Positions 25,246 to 34,957 of a stretch of 48,658 nucleotides of DNA are shown in pieces (position 1 is the stretch's first letter; the number at the start of each line of letters is the position of its first letter). A model generated the notes under the pieces. It ran no database searches, was not told where the DNA came from, and saw only the letters and a list, made by a program, of their open reading frames with translations. The position numbers were made by a program, and so were the translations under genes. Source of the DNA: an uncultured Bacteroides sp. (GTDB lineage: Bacteria; Bacteroidota; Bacteroidia; Bacteroidales; Bacteroidaceae); the NCBI GenBank assembly GCA_944322355.1, contig CALUOT010000013.1, positions 1 to 48,658 of the forward strand, in the 5' to 3' direction.

Positions 25246-26649
25246 TTAGAAATCAGCATTTCTGGGTGTACGCGGGAAAGGAATCACGTCACGGATATTG
25301 GCCATGCCCGTCACAAACAGCAACAAGCGCTCGAAACCTAATCCGAAACCAGCATGCGGACAAGTACCATACTTACGTGTATCGAGATACCACCACATAT
25401 CTTTCATCGGAATATTCAATTCGGTGATACGAGCCATCAACTTGTCATAGTTCTCCTCACGGACACTACCTCCAATGATTTCGCCAATCTGCGGGAACAA
25501 GACATCCGTGCCTTGCACCGTCTTTCCATCCGTGTTCTGCTTCATATAGAAAGCCTTGATTTCTTTCGGATAGTCCGTCATGATGACTGGCTTGCGGAAA
25601 TGTTCTTCCACCAAGTAGCGCTCGTGCTCACTGGCCAAATCACATCCCCAATAAACCGGGAATTCGAACTTATGCCCTTTGCTTACCGCTTCTTCCAAGA
25701 TCTTGATACCTTCGGTGTAAGGCAAACGAACAAACTCCGTACTTACCACCTGTTGCAAACGCTCTATCAGCCCCTTATCCACCATCTTGTTCAAAAACTC
25801 CAAATCGTCCTGACAATTGTCCAAGGCCCATTTCACACAGAATTTAATGAATTCTTCTTCCAAATCCATCAAATCGTCTTTATCACAAAAAGCCACCTCA
25901 GGCTCTATCATCCAGAACTCGGCCAAGTGACGCGGAGTATTGGAATTCTCGGCACGGAAAGTAGGTCCAAACGTATAAATGGCTCCCAATGCCGTAGCGG
26001 CCAACTCCCCTTCCAACTGACCCGATACGGTCAAACTGGTCTGACGGCCGAAAAAGTCATCGTCGTATAGGATAGACCCGTTTTCGTCCTTCTTCAAGTC
26101 ATACAGGTTCTTCGTCGTTACCTGGAACATCTGTCCGGCTCCTTCGCAATCAGAGGCCGTAATGATGGGCGTATGAAAATAGAAGAAACCTTTTTGGTGG
26201 AAGAAAGTGTGAATGGCAATGGCCATGTGGTGACGAATACGGAATACAGCACCAAACGTATTGGTGCGCGGACGCAAGTGGGCAATCTCCCGAAGGAACT
26301 CCATGGAGTGACCTTTCTTCTGCAACGGGTAAGTGTTGTCACACGTACCCAGTATTTCAATCTCCCGAGCTTGAATCTCCGCTTTCTGACCCGAACCGAC
26401 TGATTCCGTCAATACGCCGTTCACGCTCAAGCAAGCTCCTGTTGTTATATCTTTCAGCAAAGCCTCATCGAAGTTGGCCAAATCAACCACGATTTGCACA
26501 TTATTAATTGTAGAACCATCATTCAACGCAATGAAGTTGATTTGTTTACTACCCCGGCGAGTACGCACCCAGCCTTTTACATTGACCATCGCACCAAAGT
26601 CTTCACGCTTCAGCAGGTCTACAATCTTTGTTCTACGAATTTTTTCCAT
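25246..26649 (-). CDS. asnS: Asparaginyl-tRNA synthetase
   Basis: 467 residues. An OB-fold anticodon-binding domain (about 17-105; [24 protein letters not shown]) precedes a class II core with motif 2 in [21 protein letters not shown]-type sequence (about residues 230-250) and motif 3 in [13 protein letters not shown] near the C-terminus. AsnS rather than AspS is supported by the compact length and by the absence of the bacterial AspRS insertion domain. It charges tRNA-Asn in the cytoplasm. Confidence 0.95.
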   Translation of the reverse strand: MEKIRRTKIVDLLKREDFGAMVNVKGWVRTRRGSKQINFIALNDGSTINNVQIVVDLANFDEALLKDITTGACLSVNGVLTESVGSGQKAEIQAREIEILGTCDNTYPLQKKGHSMEFLREIAHLRPRTNTFGAVFRIRHHMAIAIHTFFHQKGFFYFHTPIITASDCEGAGQMFQVTTKNLYDLKKDENGSILYDDDFFGRQTSLTVSGQLEGELAATALGAIYTFGPTFRAENSNTPRHLAEFWMIEPEVAFCDKDDLMDLEEEFIKFCVKWALDNCQDDLEFLNKMVDKGLIERLQQVVSTEFVRLPYTEGIKILEEAVSKGHKFEFPVYWGCDLASEHERYLVEEHFRKPVIMTDYPKEIKAFYMKQNTDGKTVQGTDVLFPQIGEIIGGSVREENYDKLMARITELNIPMKDMWWYLDTRKYGTCPHAGFGLGFERLLLFVTGMANIRDVIPFPRTPRNADF

Positions 26650-26740
26650 GATTACTATTATTGTTATACAGTCGACGAGTTCACCAGGCTACTAAATTCC
26701 TCGTTCACTCGCCAACTTATCCATTCGTTAACTCTATTAA

Positions 26741-28084
26741 TTATTCAAATGAACCCATCTTCAAAAAGTTCACCTCTTTCTCCGTCAGGAAACGCCAAGC
26801 ACCACGGCGTAGACCTTTCTTTGTCAATCCTGCAAAATAAACACGATCCAACTTCACGACTTTGTAACCCAGCGATTCAAAGATACGGCGTACGATACGG
26901 TTCTTACCCGAATGAATCTCAATACCTATGTCATTTTTCTTGTTCTCGTCTGTATAACTAATGGCATCTGCATGGATTTCGCCATCGTCCAACTGAATGC
27001 CTGCGGCGATTTGCTCCATATCCGCCTTCGTCAAATCCTTATCCAAATGCACATGGTAAACTTTCTTCTTCAAATACTTCGGATGTGTCAACTTCGAAGC
27101 CAAGTCTCCATCATTGGTCAGCAGCAATACTCCGGTCGTATTCCTATCCAGACGACCTACCGGATAAATACGTTCCGTACAAGCACCTTTCACCAAGTCC
27201 ATTACCGTGCGACGTGCCTGAGGATCGTCTGACGTAGTCATGGTGTCTTTCGGCTTGTTCAACAAGATATAAACCTTCCGCTCGATGTTGACCGGTTGAT
27301 CATGAAACTTCACTTCATCGCTACGTTTGATTTTCGTACCCAGTTCCGTTACGACTTGTCCGTTCACCGATACAACACCTGTGGTGATAAATTCATCGGC
27401 TTCCCGACGTGAACATACACCGGCATTGGCCAAAAACTTATTCAGACGGATAGGTTCGTTTGGATCGACAAACTGCTCCTTATATTCAAATTGTTTCTTC
27501 TTGCTGTACTTCGCATTCGGATTATAATCGGCCGTACGCGGACGCTGCGGACGATTGCCATACGAAGCATTGGTAGGACGTCCGGCATATCCACCAGCGT
27601 TCGAGTTAAAACGCGGACGTTGAGGACGGTCACCTCCCGTAAACGAACGCTGCGGACGATCGCCATACTCCGTATTCGGATTAAAGCGCGGACGGGCAGG
27701 ACGGTCATTTCCATACGGACGCTGCGGACGTTCACTATATTCCGTATTCGGATTGAAACGCGGACGTTGAGGACGGTCGTTACCATACGGACGTTGCGGA
27801 CGCTCACCATACTCCTCATTATTATAACGGGGGCGATAGGAGCCACCACCTTGTGTATTCATGCGTTGAGGACGTTCAGCATTCGGATTGAAACGTGGAC
27901 GATAAGAACGATCACTACTATAAGCACGTTCACCTCCCTGTGTGATGCGGGGACGACGCCCTCCATTCTCCCGATTATAAGAGGAGCGGCCATAATTGGC
28001 ACTTTTAAATTGATTACCGTCACGGTCTGTGTTTGTACCTCCCAAATTTGACGCATCGCGCCAATTTTCATTTTCTGTACTCAT
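26741..28084 (-). CDS. RluB/RsuA-family pseudouridine synthase with repetitive Arg/Pro/Gly N-terminus
   Basis: 447 residues. Residues 1-200 are low complexity: imperfect tandem blocks of about 20 residues built on RPQRPYGNDRPQRPRFNPN, plus RGG-like and Tyr/Asn-rich stretches. An S4 RNA-binding domain follows (about 210-260, RLNKFLANAGVCSRREADEF). Then comes the synthase domain with the catalytic Asp in GRLDRNTTGVLLLTND and the KNRIVRRIFESLGY motif. It probably modifies 23S rRNA helix 89 or a similar site. The disordered cationic extension, unlike E. coli RluB, suggests extra RNA binding. It lies between asnS and purB with its own intergenic gaps. Confidence 0.92.
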   Translation of the reverse strand: MSTENENWRDASNLGGTNTDRDGNQFKSANYGRSSYNRENGGRRPRITQGGERAYSSDRSYRPRFNPNAERPQRMNTQGGGSYRPRYNNEEYGERPQRPYGNDRPQRPRFNPNTEYSERPQRPYGNDRPARPRFNPNTEYGDRPQRSFTGGDRPQRPRFNSNAGGYAGRPTNASYGNRPQRPRTADYNPNAKYSKKKQFEYKEQFVDPNEPIRLNKFLANAGVCSRREADEFITTGVVSVNGQVVTELGTKIKRSDEVKFHDQPVNIERKVYILLNKPKDTMTTSDDPQARRTVMDLVKGACTERIYPVGRLDRNTTGVLLLTNDGDLASKLTHPKYLKKKVYHVHLDKDLTKADMEQIAAGIQLDDGEIHADAISYTDENKKNDIGIEIHSGKNRIVRRIFESLGYKVVKLDRVYFAGLTKKGLRRGAWRFLTEKEVNFLKMGSFE

Positions 28085-28149
28085 GTGTTTTATTCGAATA
28101 AAAATTAAACATATAGCCTCACGGCCTTCTTATATTAAATGGTAAATGA

Positions 28150-29496
28150 TTAAATTCCTGTATAATTGTGCGGAGTGATGGCTCGAAGTTCCTGCTTGAT
28201 GTCTTCACTCACATTTAACTCTTCGATGAAATCCTTGATAGAAGTTTCTGTAATGGCTTGGTTCGTGCGTGTCAATGCTTTCAACGCTTCGTAAGGATGC
28301 GGATAAGCCTCGCGGCGCAAAATGGTCTGAATCGCCTCAGCCACTACACTCCAACAATTGTCCAAATCCCGATAGATGGCCGTTTCGTTGAGCAGCAACT
28401 TACGCAGCCCTTTCAATGAACTCTGGATGGCAATCACCACATGCCCGAAAGGCACGCCAATATTGCGCAACACCGTCGAGTCAGTCAAGTCGCGTTGCAA
28501 GCGGGATACCGGCAACTTCGAGGCCAGATGTTCCAAAATGGCATTCGCCAATCCCAGATTACCCTCGGCATTTTCAAAATCAATGGGATTCACCTTGTGA
28601 GGCATGGCACTGGATCCTACCTCGCCTGCCTTGATTTTCTGCTTGAAGTACTCCATGGAAATATATTGCCAGAAGTCACGATTCATGTCAATCATGATGG
28701 TGTTGATGCGCTTCATGGCATCGAACACGGCCGACAAGTTATCGTAATTGGAGATCTGAGTGGTATATTCCTCCCGTTCCAATCCCAATTTCTCGGACAC
28801 GAAACGATTGCCGAAAGCTTTCCAATCGTAAGCCGGATAAGCGACGTGATGGGCATTGTAATTTCCCGTAGCGCCACCAAACTTAGCCGTCAGCGGACAT
28901 GCTTTCAACGAAGCCAACTGACGCTCCAAACGATAGACAAAGACATGGATTTCTTTTCCCAAACGAGTAGGCGAGGCGGGTTGTCCATGCGTCTTGGCCA
29001 ACATGGGAATGGCTGCCCACTCCTCGGCATACGTACGCAGCTGCCCTATAAGTTCCTCCAGCAAGGGGTAATATACTTGCTCCAATGCTTCCTTCACCGA
29101 AAGAGGTACCGAGGTATTGTTAATATCCTGTGAAGTCAGGCCAAAGTGGATGAATTCCTTATAGTCATCCATTCCGCCCAACCGGTCGAATTGTTCTTTC
29201 AAGAAATACTCTACCGCTTTCACATCGTGATTCGTCACACTCTCTATCTCCTTGATGCGTCCGGCATCGGCTTCTGAGAAATTGCGGTAAATGTTTCTCA
29301 ACGTTTCAAAGACTCCTTTATCCACCCCTTTGAGCTGTGGCAAAGGGAGTTCGCACAAAGCTATAAAATATTCGATTTCTACCTGCACTCTGTACTTTAT
29401 CAGTGCAAATTCTGAGAAATAGGCGGCCAGTTCATCCGTCTTGCCCCTATAACGACCGTCAATCGGAGAGATGGCGGTTAATGCATCCAGTTTCAT
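28150..29496 (-). CDS. purB: Adenylosuccinate lyase
   Basis: 448 residues. It cleaves adenylosuccinate and SAICAR in purine synthesis. LTAISPIDGRYRGKTDEL is the family start, TSQDINNTS and KTHGQPASPTRLGKE carry active-site residues, and GSSAMPHKVNPIDFENAEG is the fumarase/aspartase superfamily signature with its catalytic Ser. The promoter box TATTTTTG lies at 29529-29536 on the minus strand. purL starts 540 bases away in the opposite direction. Confidence 0.96.
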   Translation of the reverse strand: MKLDALTAISPIDGRYRGKTDELAAYFSEFALIKYRVQVEIEYFIALCELPLPQLKGVDKGVFETLRNIYRNFSEADAGRIKEIESVTNHDVKAVEYFLKEQFDRLGGMDDYKEFIHFGLTSQDINNTSVPLSVKEALEQVYYPLLEELIGQLRTYAEEWAAIPMLAKTHGQPASPTRLGKEIHVFVYRLERQLASLKACPLTAKFGGATGNYNAHHVAYPAYDWKAFGNRFVSEKLGLEREEYTTQISNYDNLSAVFDAMKRINTIMIDMNRDFWQYISMEYFKQKIKAGEVGSSAMPHKVNPIDFENAEGNLGLANAILEHLASKLPVSRLQRDLTDSTVLRNIGVPFGHVVIAIQSSLKGLRKLLLNETAIYRDLDNCWSVVAEAIQTILRREAYPHPYEALKALTRTNQAITETSIKDFIEELNVSEDIKQELRAITPHNYTGI

Positions 29497-29528
29497 ACGT
29501 TCTGTTAAAGTTGATAATTATCGGGAGG

Positions 29529-29536
29529 CAAAAATA
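29529..29536 (-). promoter_or_regulatory. -7 box of purB
   Basis: Minus-strand TATTTTTG, 32 bases before the purB start. Confidence 0.6.
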
Positions 29537-29729
29537 ATGCTTTTTTCTGAGTTGCAAGGCATAGAAAGACGGATTAATTTCAGTTAACACGGTTCATGTC
29601 CGCACCAACCGCATCGTTTGCCATGTCCCAAGCGTGTTCAAGTCACATACAGCAACTTAAGCCCAACGAATACAAAAAGTATTCTTTCCTTACAAAGCAA
29701 GAAGTAAATGAGAAGCAGGCAAAATCATA

Positions 29730-29804
29730 GTTACTAACCTAAGGATCGAATGTTAGTAACATAGAGGGGGAATGTTAGTAACCTTCGACCCGAATGTTAG
29801 TAAC
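29730..29804. repeat. 22-bp period array D (four units)
   Basis: GTTACTAAC at 29730, then GTTAGTAAC at 29752, 29774 and 29796: spacing exactly 22. The core is a nine-base palindrome with one central base; the first unit is the reverse complement of the rest. Two further hairpins follow, CTTCTGAG with CTCAGAAG (29806-29827) and CCTTC with GAAGG. The array lies in the 540-base purB-purL gap, where 29540-29725 shows nothing else. Confidence 0.85.
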
Positions 29805-29985
29805 CTTCTGAGACCCCTCTCAGAAGCCCTTCTGAAGGGGGTACTCAAGAAGTTCTTTAAATCAATCATAAATATCAACAAAAAGAAGCTATTCGCAGGT
29901 ATTGTTTCCAGGACTCACGCACGACATCTATAAAATAGAAACACTTTTTTCGAGAAGAAATAAACGAATATCCATTGAATTGACG

Positions 29986-29993
29986 TATCTTTG
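29986..29993 (+). promoter_or_regulatory. -7 box of purL
   Basis: TATCTTTG, 43 bases before the purL start. The -33 region is poor, which may mean activator or repressor control. Confidence 0.55.
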
Positions 29994-30036
29994 CAAGCAT
30001 AAAATTTTGTAAATTAGTAACTCACAAATCATCCGT

Positions 30037-33000
30037 ATGATTGCTTTCTACAAAACCCCTCAAAAAAGCGTGATTGCCGTAGCTTGCGAGCACGCCCTTC
30101 CACAAGCAGACAATGAAAAGCTCTGCTGGCTGTTTGGAGAAGCCACTCCCGAAAGTGAAGAAAACCTGAAAGGCTGTTTCGTAGGCCCCCGACGCGAAAT
30201 GATTACTCCCTGGAGTACCAATGCCGTGGAAATCACCCAAAACATGGGTATCACCGGTATACAACGCATTGAAGAATACTTCCCCGTAGCCAACGAACAG
30301 GCTGAGTACGACCCCATGCTGCAACGCATGTACAAAGGGCTCGACCAGCAAGTATTCACCACCAACCGCCAACCGGAACCCATCGTCCACATCGAAGACC
30401 TGGAAGCCTATAACGAACAAGAAGGCTTGGCTCTCTCGAAAGAAGAAATGGACTACCTGAAGCAGGTAGAAAAGGACTTGGGACGCCCTCTTACCGACTC
30501 GGAAGTATTCGGCTTCGCCCAAATCAACTCCGAGCATTGCCGGCATAAGATTTTCGGCGGAACCTTTATCATTGATGGTGTGGAGCAAGAGTCATCTCTC
30601 TTCCAGATGATTAAGAAAACCACGCAAGAGAACCCAAACAAAATCATATCGGCCTACAAGGACAACGTAGCTTTTGCCGAAGGTCCCGTTATCGAGCAAT
30701 TTGCTCCCGCCGACCACTCGAAGCCCGATTACTTCCAGGTGACGGACATCGAAAGCGTCATTTCATTAAAGGCCGAAACTCACAACTTCCCTACCACCGT
30801 AGAGCCGTTCAACGGGGCATCCACGGGTACGGGTGGAGAAATCCGCGACCGTATGGGCGGTGGCAAAGGCTCATGGCCCATCGCCGGAACGGCCGTATAC
30901 ATGACCTCTTATCCCCGCACGGACGAAGGCCGTACATGGGAAGAACTGCTGCCCGTGCGCAAATGGCTGTATCAAACTCCTGAACAGATATTAATTAAAG
31001 CCTCGAACGGTGCCAGTGACTTTGGAAACAAGTTCGGCCAACCACTGATCTGCGGGTCGGTGTTGACCTTCGAACATCAAGAAGCGACGAGCGACGAGCT
31101 ACAAGCTACGAGTGAAAATCCCGTTTACGGTTACGACAAAGTCATCATGCTGGCAGGCGGTGTAGGCTATGGCACTCGGAGAGATTGCCTGAAAGGGCAT
31201 CCCGAAGCCGGTAACAAAGTCGTGGTGATGGGTGGCGATAACTATCGCATCGGCTTGGGCGGTGGTTCGGTTTCGTCGGTAGACACCGGACGCTATAGCA
31301 GTGGTATCGAACTGAATGCCGTGCAACGCGCCAATGCCGAAATGCAAAAACGAGTATATAATGTAGTACGTGCCTTGTGTGAAGAAGAAACCAATCCGGT
31401 AGTTTCCATCCACGACCATGGCTCAGCCGGTCACGTGAATTGCTTGTCGGAACTGGTAGAAGATTGCGGCGGCCTAATCGACATGAGCAAGCTGCCCATC
31501 GGCGACAAGACGCTTTCGGCCAAGGAAATCATTGCCAACGAAAGCCAGGAACGTATGGGATTGCTCATCAAGGAAGAAGCCATCGAACATGTCCGCCAAA
31601 TAGCCGAGCGCGAACGTGCCCCGATGTATGTAGTCGGCGAAACCACCGGCGACCACCGCTTTGCCTTTGAGCAAGCCGATGGCGTACGTCCGTTCGACTT
31701 AGCCGTCAGCCAGATGTTCGGTTCTTCTCCCAAGACTTACATGGTGGACAAAACGGTAGAACGTCACTACGAAATGCCGACCTACGAACTGGGGAAACTC
31801 CATGAATACCTGACCAATGTCCTCCAACTGGAAGCCGTGGCTTGCAAAGACTGGCTGACCAATAAAGTGGACCGTTCGGTGACCGGTAAGATTGCCCGTC
31901 AACAATGTGTAGGCGAATTGCAATTACCGTTAAGCGATTGCGGCGTAGTGGCGCTGGACTACCGGGGCGTGAAAGGCATCGCCACTTCGTTGGGACATGC
32001 TCCCCAAGCCGCTTTAGCCAACCCGGCTGCCGGCTCTGTACTCTCGGTGAGCGAAGCATTGACCAACCTCGTATGGGCACCGCTGGCCGAAGGATTGGAC
32101 AGCGTGTCACTCTCAGCCAACTGGATGTGGCCTTGCCGTTCGCAAGAAGGAGAAGATGCCCGCCTCTATACGGCTGTAAAAGCCCTGAGCGACTTCTGCT
32201 GCGCCCTGCAAATCAATGTGCCGACGGGCAAGGACTCCCTCTCCATGACCCAGAAGTATCCCGACGGAAGCAAAGTCATTGCCCCCGGAACGGTCATCGT
32301 ATCGGCCGATGGTGAAGTGAGTGACGTGAAGAAAGTGGTATCGCCCGTCTTGGTCAACGACCCGAAGACGACCCTTTATCACATCGACTTCAGCTTCGAC
32401 AACTTGAAGCTGGGTGGCTCGGCTTTCGCACAGACTTTAGGCAAAGTGGGCGACGAAGTACCTACCGTACAAAATCCCGAATATTTCCGCGATGCTTTCC
32501 TGGCCGTACAGGAGTTAATCCACAAAGGACTGATCCTTGCCGGACACGACATCTCAGCAGGCGGTCTCATCACGACCTTGCTCGAAATGTGCTTCTCCAA
32601 CATGGAAGGAGGCTTGGAAATCAACCTCGATAAAATCAAAGAAGACGACCTCGTCAAGGTTTTATTTGCCGAGAACCCGGGTGTGGTCATTCAGGTAAGC
32701 AACAAGCACAAGGATGAAGTAAAGAAGATATTGGAAGAAGCCGGCATCGGCTACGTGAAACTGGGTAAGCCGACCGATGAACGACACATTCTCGTGGAGA
32801 AGGACGGCGCTACTTATCAGTTCGGCATCGACTATATGCGCGATGTCTGGTACTCTACCTCTTACCTGCTCGACCGCAAGCAGTCGATGAACGGATGTGC
32901 CCAAAAGCGTTTCGAGAACTACAAGATGCAACCCATGGATTTGGCTTTCATGCCCGAATTCACCGGCAAGCTTTCGCAATACGGCATCAGCCCCGACCGC

Positions 33001-33771
33001 CGCACACCGACAGGCATCCGCGCCGCCATCATCCGCGAAAAAGGAACCAACGGCGAACGCGAAATGGCCTACTCGCTCTACTTGGCCGGCTTCGATGTGA
33101 AGGACGTGACTATGACCGACCTGGTGAGCGGACGCGAGACGCTGGACGATGTCAACATGATTGTCTTCTGCGGTGGATTCTCCAACTCGGACGTACTGGG
33201 CTCGGCCAAGGGCTGGGCAGGCGCCTTCCTCTTCAATCCCAAAGCCAAGGAAGCACTCGACAAGTACTATGCCCGCGAAGACACGTTGTCACTGGGCGTA
33301 TGCAACGGCTGCCAACTGATGATGGAGCTGCACCTGATTACGCCCAACGATGAGAAGCAAGGCAAGATGCTGCATAACGACTCGCATAAGTTCGAAAGCC
33401 GCTTCCTGGGCGTCACCATTCCGACCAACCGAAGCGTGATGTTCGGTTCGCTGAGCGGCAGCAAGCTGGGCATCTGGGTGGCCCACGGCGAAGGCAAGTT
33501 CTCGTTGCCCTACGAGGAAGACCATTATAATATTGTGGCCAAATACACCTACGAGGAATATCCGGGCAACCCGAACGGCTCGGACTATGCCACGGCAGCC
33601 ATCGCCAGTGCCGACGGACGTCACTTGGCCATCATGCCCCACTTGGAGCGTGCCATCTTCCCCTGGCAGAATGCCTACTATCCGGCCAATCGCCTGCACT
33701 GCGACCAGGTGACGCCTTGGATAGAAGCTTTCGTCAACGCCCGCCGGTGGATAGAGGAAAAGAAACGATAA
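30037..33771 (+). CDS. purL: Phosphoribosylformylglycinamidine synthase, large single-chain type
   Basis: 1244 residues, the fused form that contains both the synthase and the glutamine amidotransferase. It makes FGAM from FGAR, glutamine and ATP. An N-terminal PurS-like part precedes two AIRS-type halves (NSEHCRHKIFGG, then FNGASTGTGGEIRDRMG). The second half starts near residue 640. The C-terminal amidotransferase has the nucleophile Cys in LGVCNGCQLMMEL (about 1090) and PHLERAIFPW near the end. The single-chain form resembles the proteobacterial rather than the Bacillus PurSQL arrangement. It is followed after four bases by the chromate transporter genes. Confidence 0.95.
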   Translation: MIAFYKTPQKSVIAVACEHALPQADNEKLCWLFGEATPESEENLKGCFVGPRREMITPWSTNAVEITQNMGITGIQRIEEYFPVANEQAEYDPMLQRMYKGLDQQVFTTNRQPEPIVHIEDLEAYNEQEGLALSKEEMDYLKQVEKDLGRPLTDSEVFGFAQINSEHCRHKIFGGTFIIDGVEQESSLFQMIKKTTQENPNKIISAYKDNVAFAEGPVIEQFAPADHSKPDYFQVTDIESVISLKAETHNFPTTVEPFNGASTGTGGEIRDRMGGGKGSWPIAGTAVYMTSYPRTDEGRTWEELLPVRKWLYQTPEQILIKASNGASDFGNKFGQPLICGSVLTFEHQEATSDELQATSENPVYGYDKVIMLAGGVGYGTRRDCLKGHPEAGNKVVVMGGDNYRIGLGGGSVSSVDTGRYSSGIELNAVQRANAEMQKRVYNVVRALCEEETNPVVSIHDHGSAGHVNCLSELVEDCGGLIDMSKLPIGDKTLSAKEIIANESQERMGLLIKEEAIEHVRQIAERERAPMYVVGETTGDHRFAFEQADGVRPFDLAVSQMFGSSPKTYMVDKTVERHYEMPTYELGKLHEYLTNVLQLEAVACKDWLTNKVDRSVTGKIARQQCVGELQLPLSDCGVVALDYRGVKGIATSLGHAPQAALANPAAGSVLSVSEALTNLVWAPLAEGLDSVSLSANWMWPCRSQEGEDARLYTAVKALSDFCCALQINVPTGKDSLSMTQKYPDGSKVIAPGTVIVSADGEVSDVKKVVSPVLVNDPKTTLYHIDFSFDNLKLGGSAFAQTLGKVGDEVPTVQNPEYFRDAFLAVQELIHKGLILAGHDISAGGLITTLLEMCFSNMEGGLEINLDKIKEDDLVKVLFAENPGVVIQVSNKHKDEVKKILEEAGIGYVKLGKPTDERHILVEKDGATYQFGIDYMRDVWYSTSYLLDRKQSMNGCAQKRFENYKMQPMDLAFMPEFTGKLSQYGISPDRRTPTGIRAAIIREKGTNGEREMAYSLYLAGFDVKDVTMTDLVSGRETLDDVNMIVFCGGFSNSDVLGSAKGWAGAFLFNPKAKEALDKYYAREDTLSLGVCNGCQLMMELHLITPNDEKQGKMLHNDSHKFESRFLGVTIPTNRSVMFGSLSGSKLGIWVAHGEGKFSLPYEEDHYNIVAKYTYEEYPGNPNGSDYATAAIASADGRHLAIMPHLERAIFPWQNAYYPANRLHCDQVTPWIEAFVNARRWIEEKKR

Positions 33772-33775
33772 GGTG

Positions 33776-34309
33776 ATGAATATCTACTTCAAGTTATTCG
33801 CCATCTTCTGCAAAATCGGTATGTTCACCATCGGCGGAGGCTACGCCATGGTGCCCCTGATTGAAGACGAGCTGATTGAGAAACGGAAATGGGTGGCCAA
33901 AGAGGACTTCATCGACCTCATGGCCATCGCCCAATCTACTCCCGGCATCTTTGCCGTCAATATCGCCATCTTCATCGGGTACCGGTTGCGCGGTGTACGG
34001 GGAAGTATTGCGTCCGCATTGGGTACCATACTTCCCTCGTTCGTTGTTATCTTAGCGGTGGCGCTCTTCTTCCGCAACTTCAAGGACAATCACATAGTAG
34101 AAAGTATCTTCAAAGGCATCCGCCCGGCCGTAGTAGCCTTGATTGCGGCACCCACGTTCAGCATGGCCAAGTCGGCTAAAATCAATAAATATAATATATG
34201 GATTCCTATCGTGGCGGCCGGACTTATCTGGTTGCTGGGCTTCTCACCCATCTGGATTATCATCGCCGCCGGCGTAGGAGGATATATTTACGGGAGACTC
34301 AAGAAATGA
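33776..34309 (+). CDS. Chromate transporter family protein, half-size subunit 1
   Basis: 177 residues with five or six hydrophobic segments, one ChrA/CHR domain: FTIGGGYAMVPLIEDELIE near the start, then MAIAQSTPGIFAVNIAIFIGYRLRG, the family's conserved QxxPGPxxxN-type segment. Short-chain CHR proteins work as pairs of half-size subunits. The ATG at 33776 is preferred to the adjacent GTG (33773). It lies four bases after purL and overlaps the second subunit (ATGA). The physiological substrate in anaerobes is unclear; chromate or sulfate are family examples. Confidence 0.9.
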   Translation: MNIYFKLFAIFCKIGMFTIGGGYAMVPLIEDELIEKRKWVAKEDFIDLMAIAQSTPGIFAVNIAIFIGYRLRGVRGSIASALGTILPSFVVILAVALFFRNFKDNHIVESIFKGIRPAVVALIAAPTFSMAKSAKINKYNIWIPIVAAGLIWLLGFSPIWIIIAAGVGGYIYGRLKK

Positions 34310-34854
34310 TATACCTACATTTATTCTATACCTTCTTCAAGATAGGCTTGTTCGGCTTCGGGGGCGGATATGCCATGCTCTCCATGATTCAAGGTGAAGT
34401 AGTGACCCGCTATGGCTGGCTCACCTCCCAGGAGTTTACCGACATCGTAGCCATCAGCCAAATGACACCCGGCCCGATAGGTATCAACTCGGCTACCTAC
34501 GTAGGCTTCACCGCTACGGGCAACGTATGGGGAGCCATCATCGCCACTTTTGCCGTAGTGCTGCCATCGTTCATCCTGATGCTCACCATCAGCCGTTTTT
34601 TCCTGAAATACCAGAAGCATCCGGTCGTAGAAGCCGTATTCTGCGGATTGCGTCCGGCCGTAGTGGGACTACTGGCTGCTGCTGCCTTGGTGCTGATGAA
34701 TGTAGAGAACTTCGGCTCCCCCAATGGAGACACCCGTTCGTTTATCATCAGCGTCCTCATTTTCCTGGCAGCCTTTATCGGTACGAGGAAGTTCAAGGTC
34801 AACCCCATCCTGATGATTACGCTGTGCGGTCTCGCGGGGTTGCTGCTCTACTGA
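34306..34854 (+). CDS. Chromate transporter family protein, half-size subunit 2
   Basis: 182 residues, again one CHR domain: LFGFGGGYAMLSMIQGEVV, then VAISQMTPGPIGINSATYVGF. Its ATG overlaps the stop of subunit 1 (ATGA), fixing the start; a longer frame from 34198 runs inside subunit 1 and is rejected. The two subunits probably insert in opposite orientation to form the transporter. A perfect hairpin terminator follows. Confidence 0.9.
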   Translation: MIYLHLFYTFFKIGLFGFGGGYAMLSMIQGEVVTRYGWLTSQEFTDIVAISQMTPGPIGINSATYVGFTATGNVWGAIIATFAVVLPSFILMLTISRFFLKYQKHPVVEAVFCGLRPAVVGLLAAAALVLMNVENFGSPNGDTRSFIISVLIFLAAFIGTRKFKVNPILMITLCGLAGLLLY

Positions 34855-34898
34855 TAAGTCTCGGAGGAAGACCCGAAGGAGTTTCGGATAAAAAAATA

Positions 34899-34933
34899 CG
34901 ACCTCCCTGTCTTCCGAAAAGACAGGGAGGTCG
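34899..34933. terminator. Bidirectional terminator, chromate transporter / GHL10 gene
   Basis: A 15-bp perfect stem, CGACCTCCCTGTCTT (34899-34913) with AAGACAGGGAGGTCG (34919-34933), and an A tract at its left, which is a T tract on the minus strand. Confidence 0.88.
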
Positions 34934-34957
34934 GTATAAAGAGAACAAACTTTGAGC

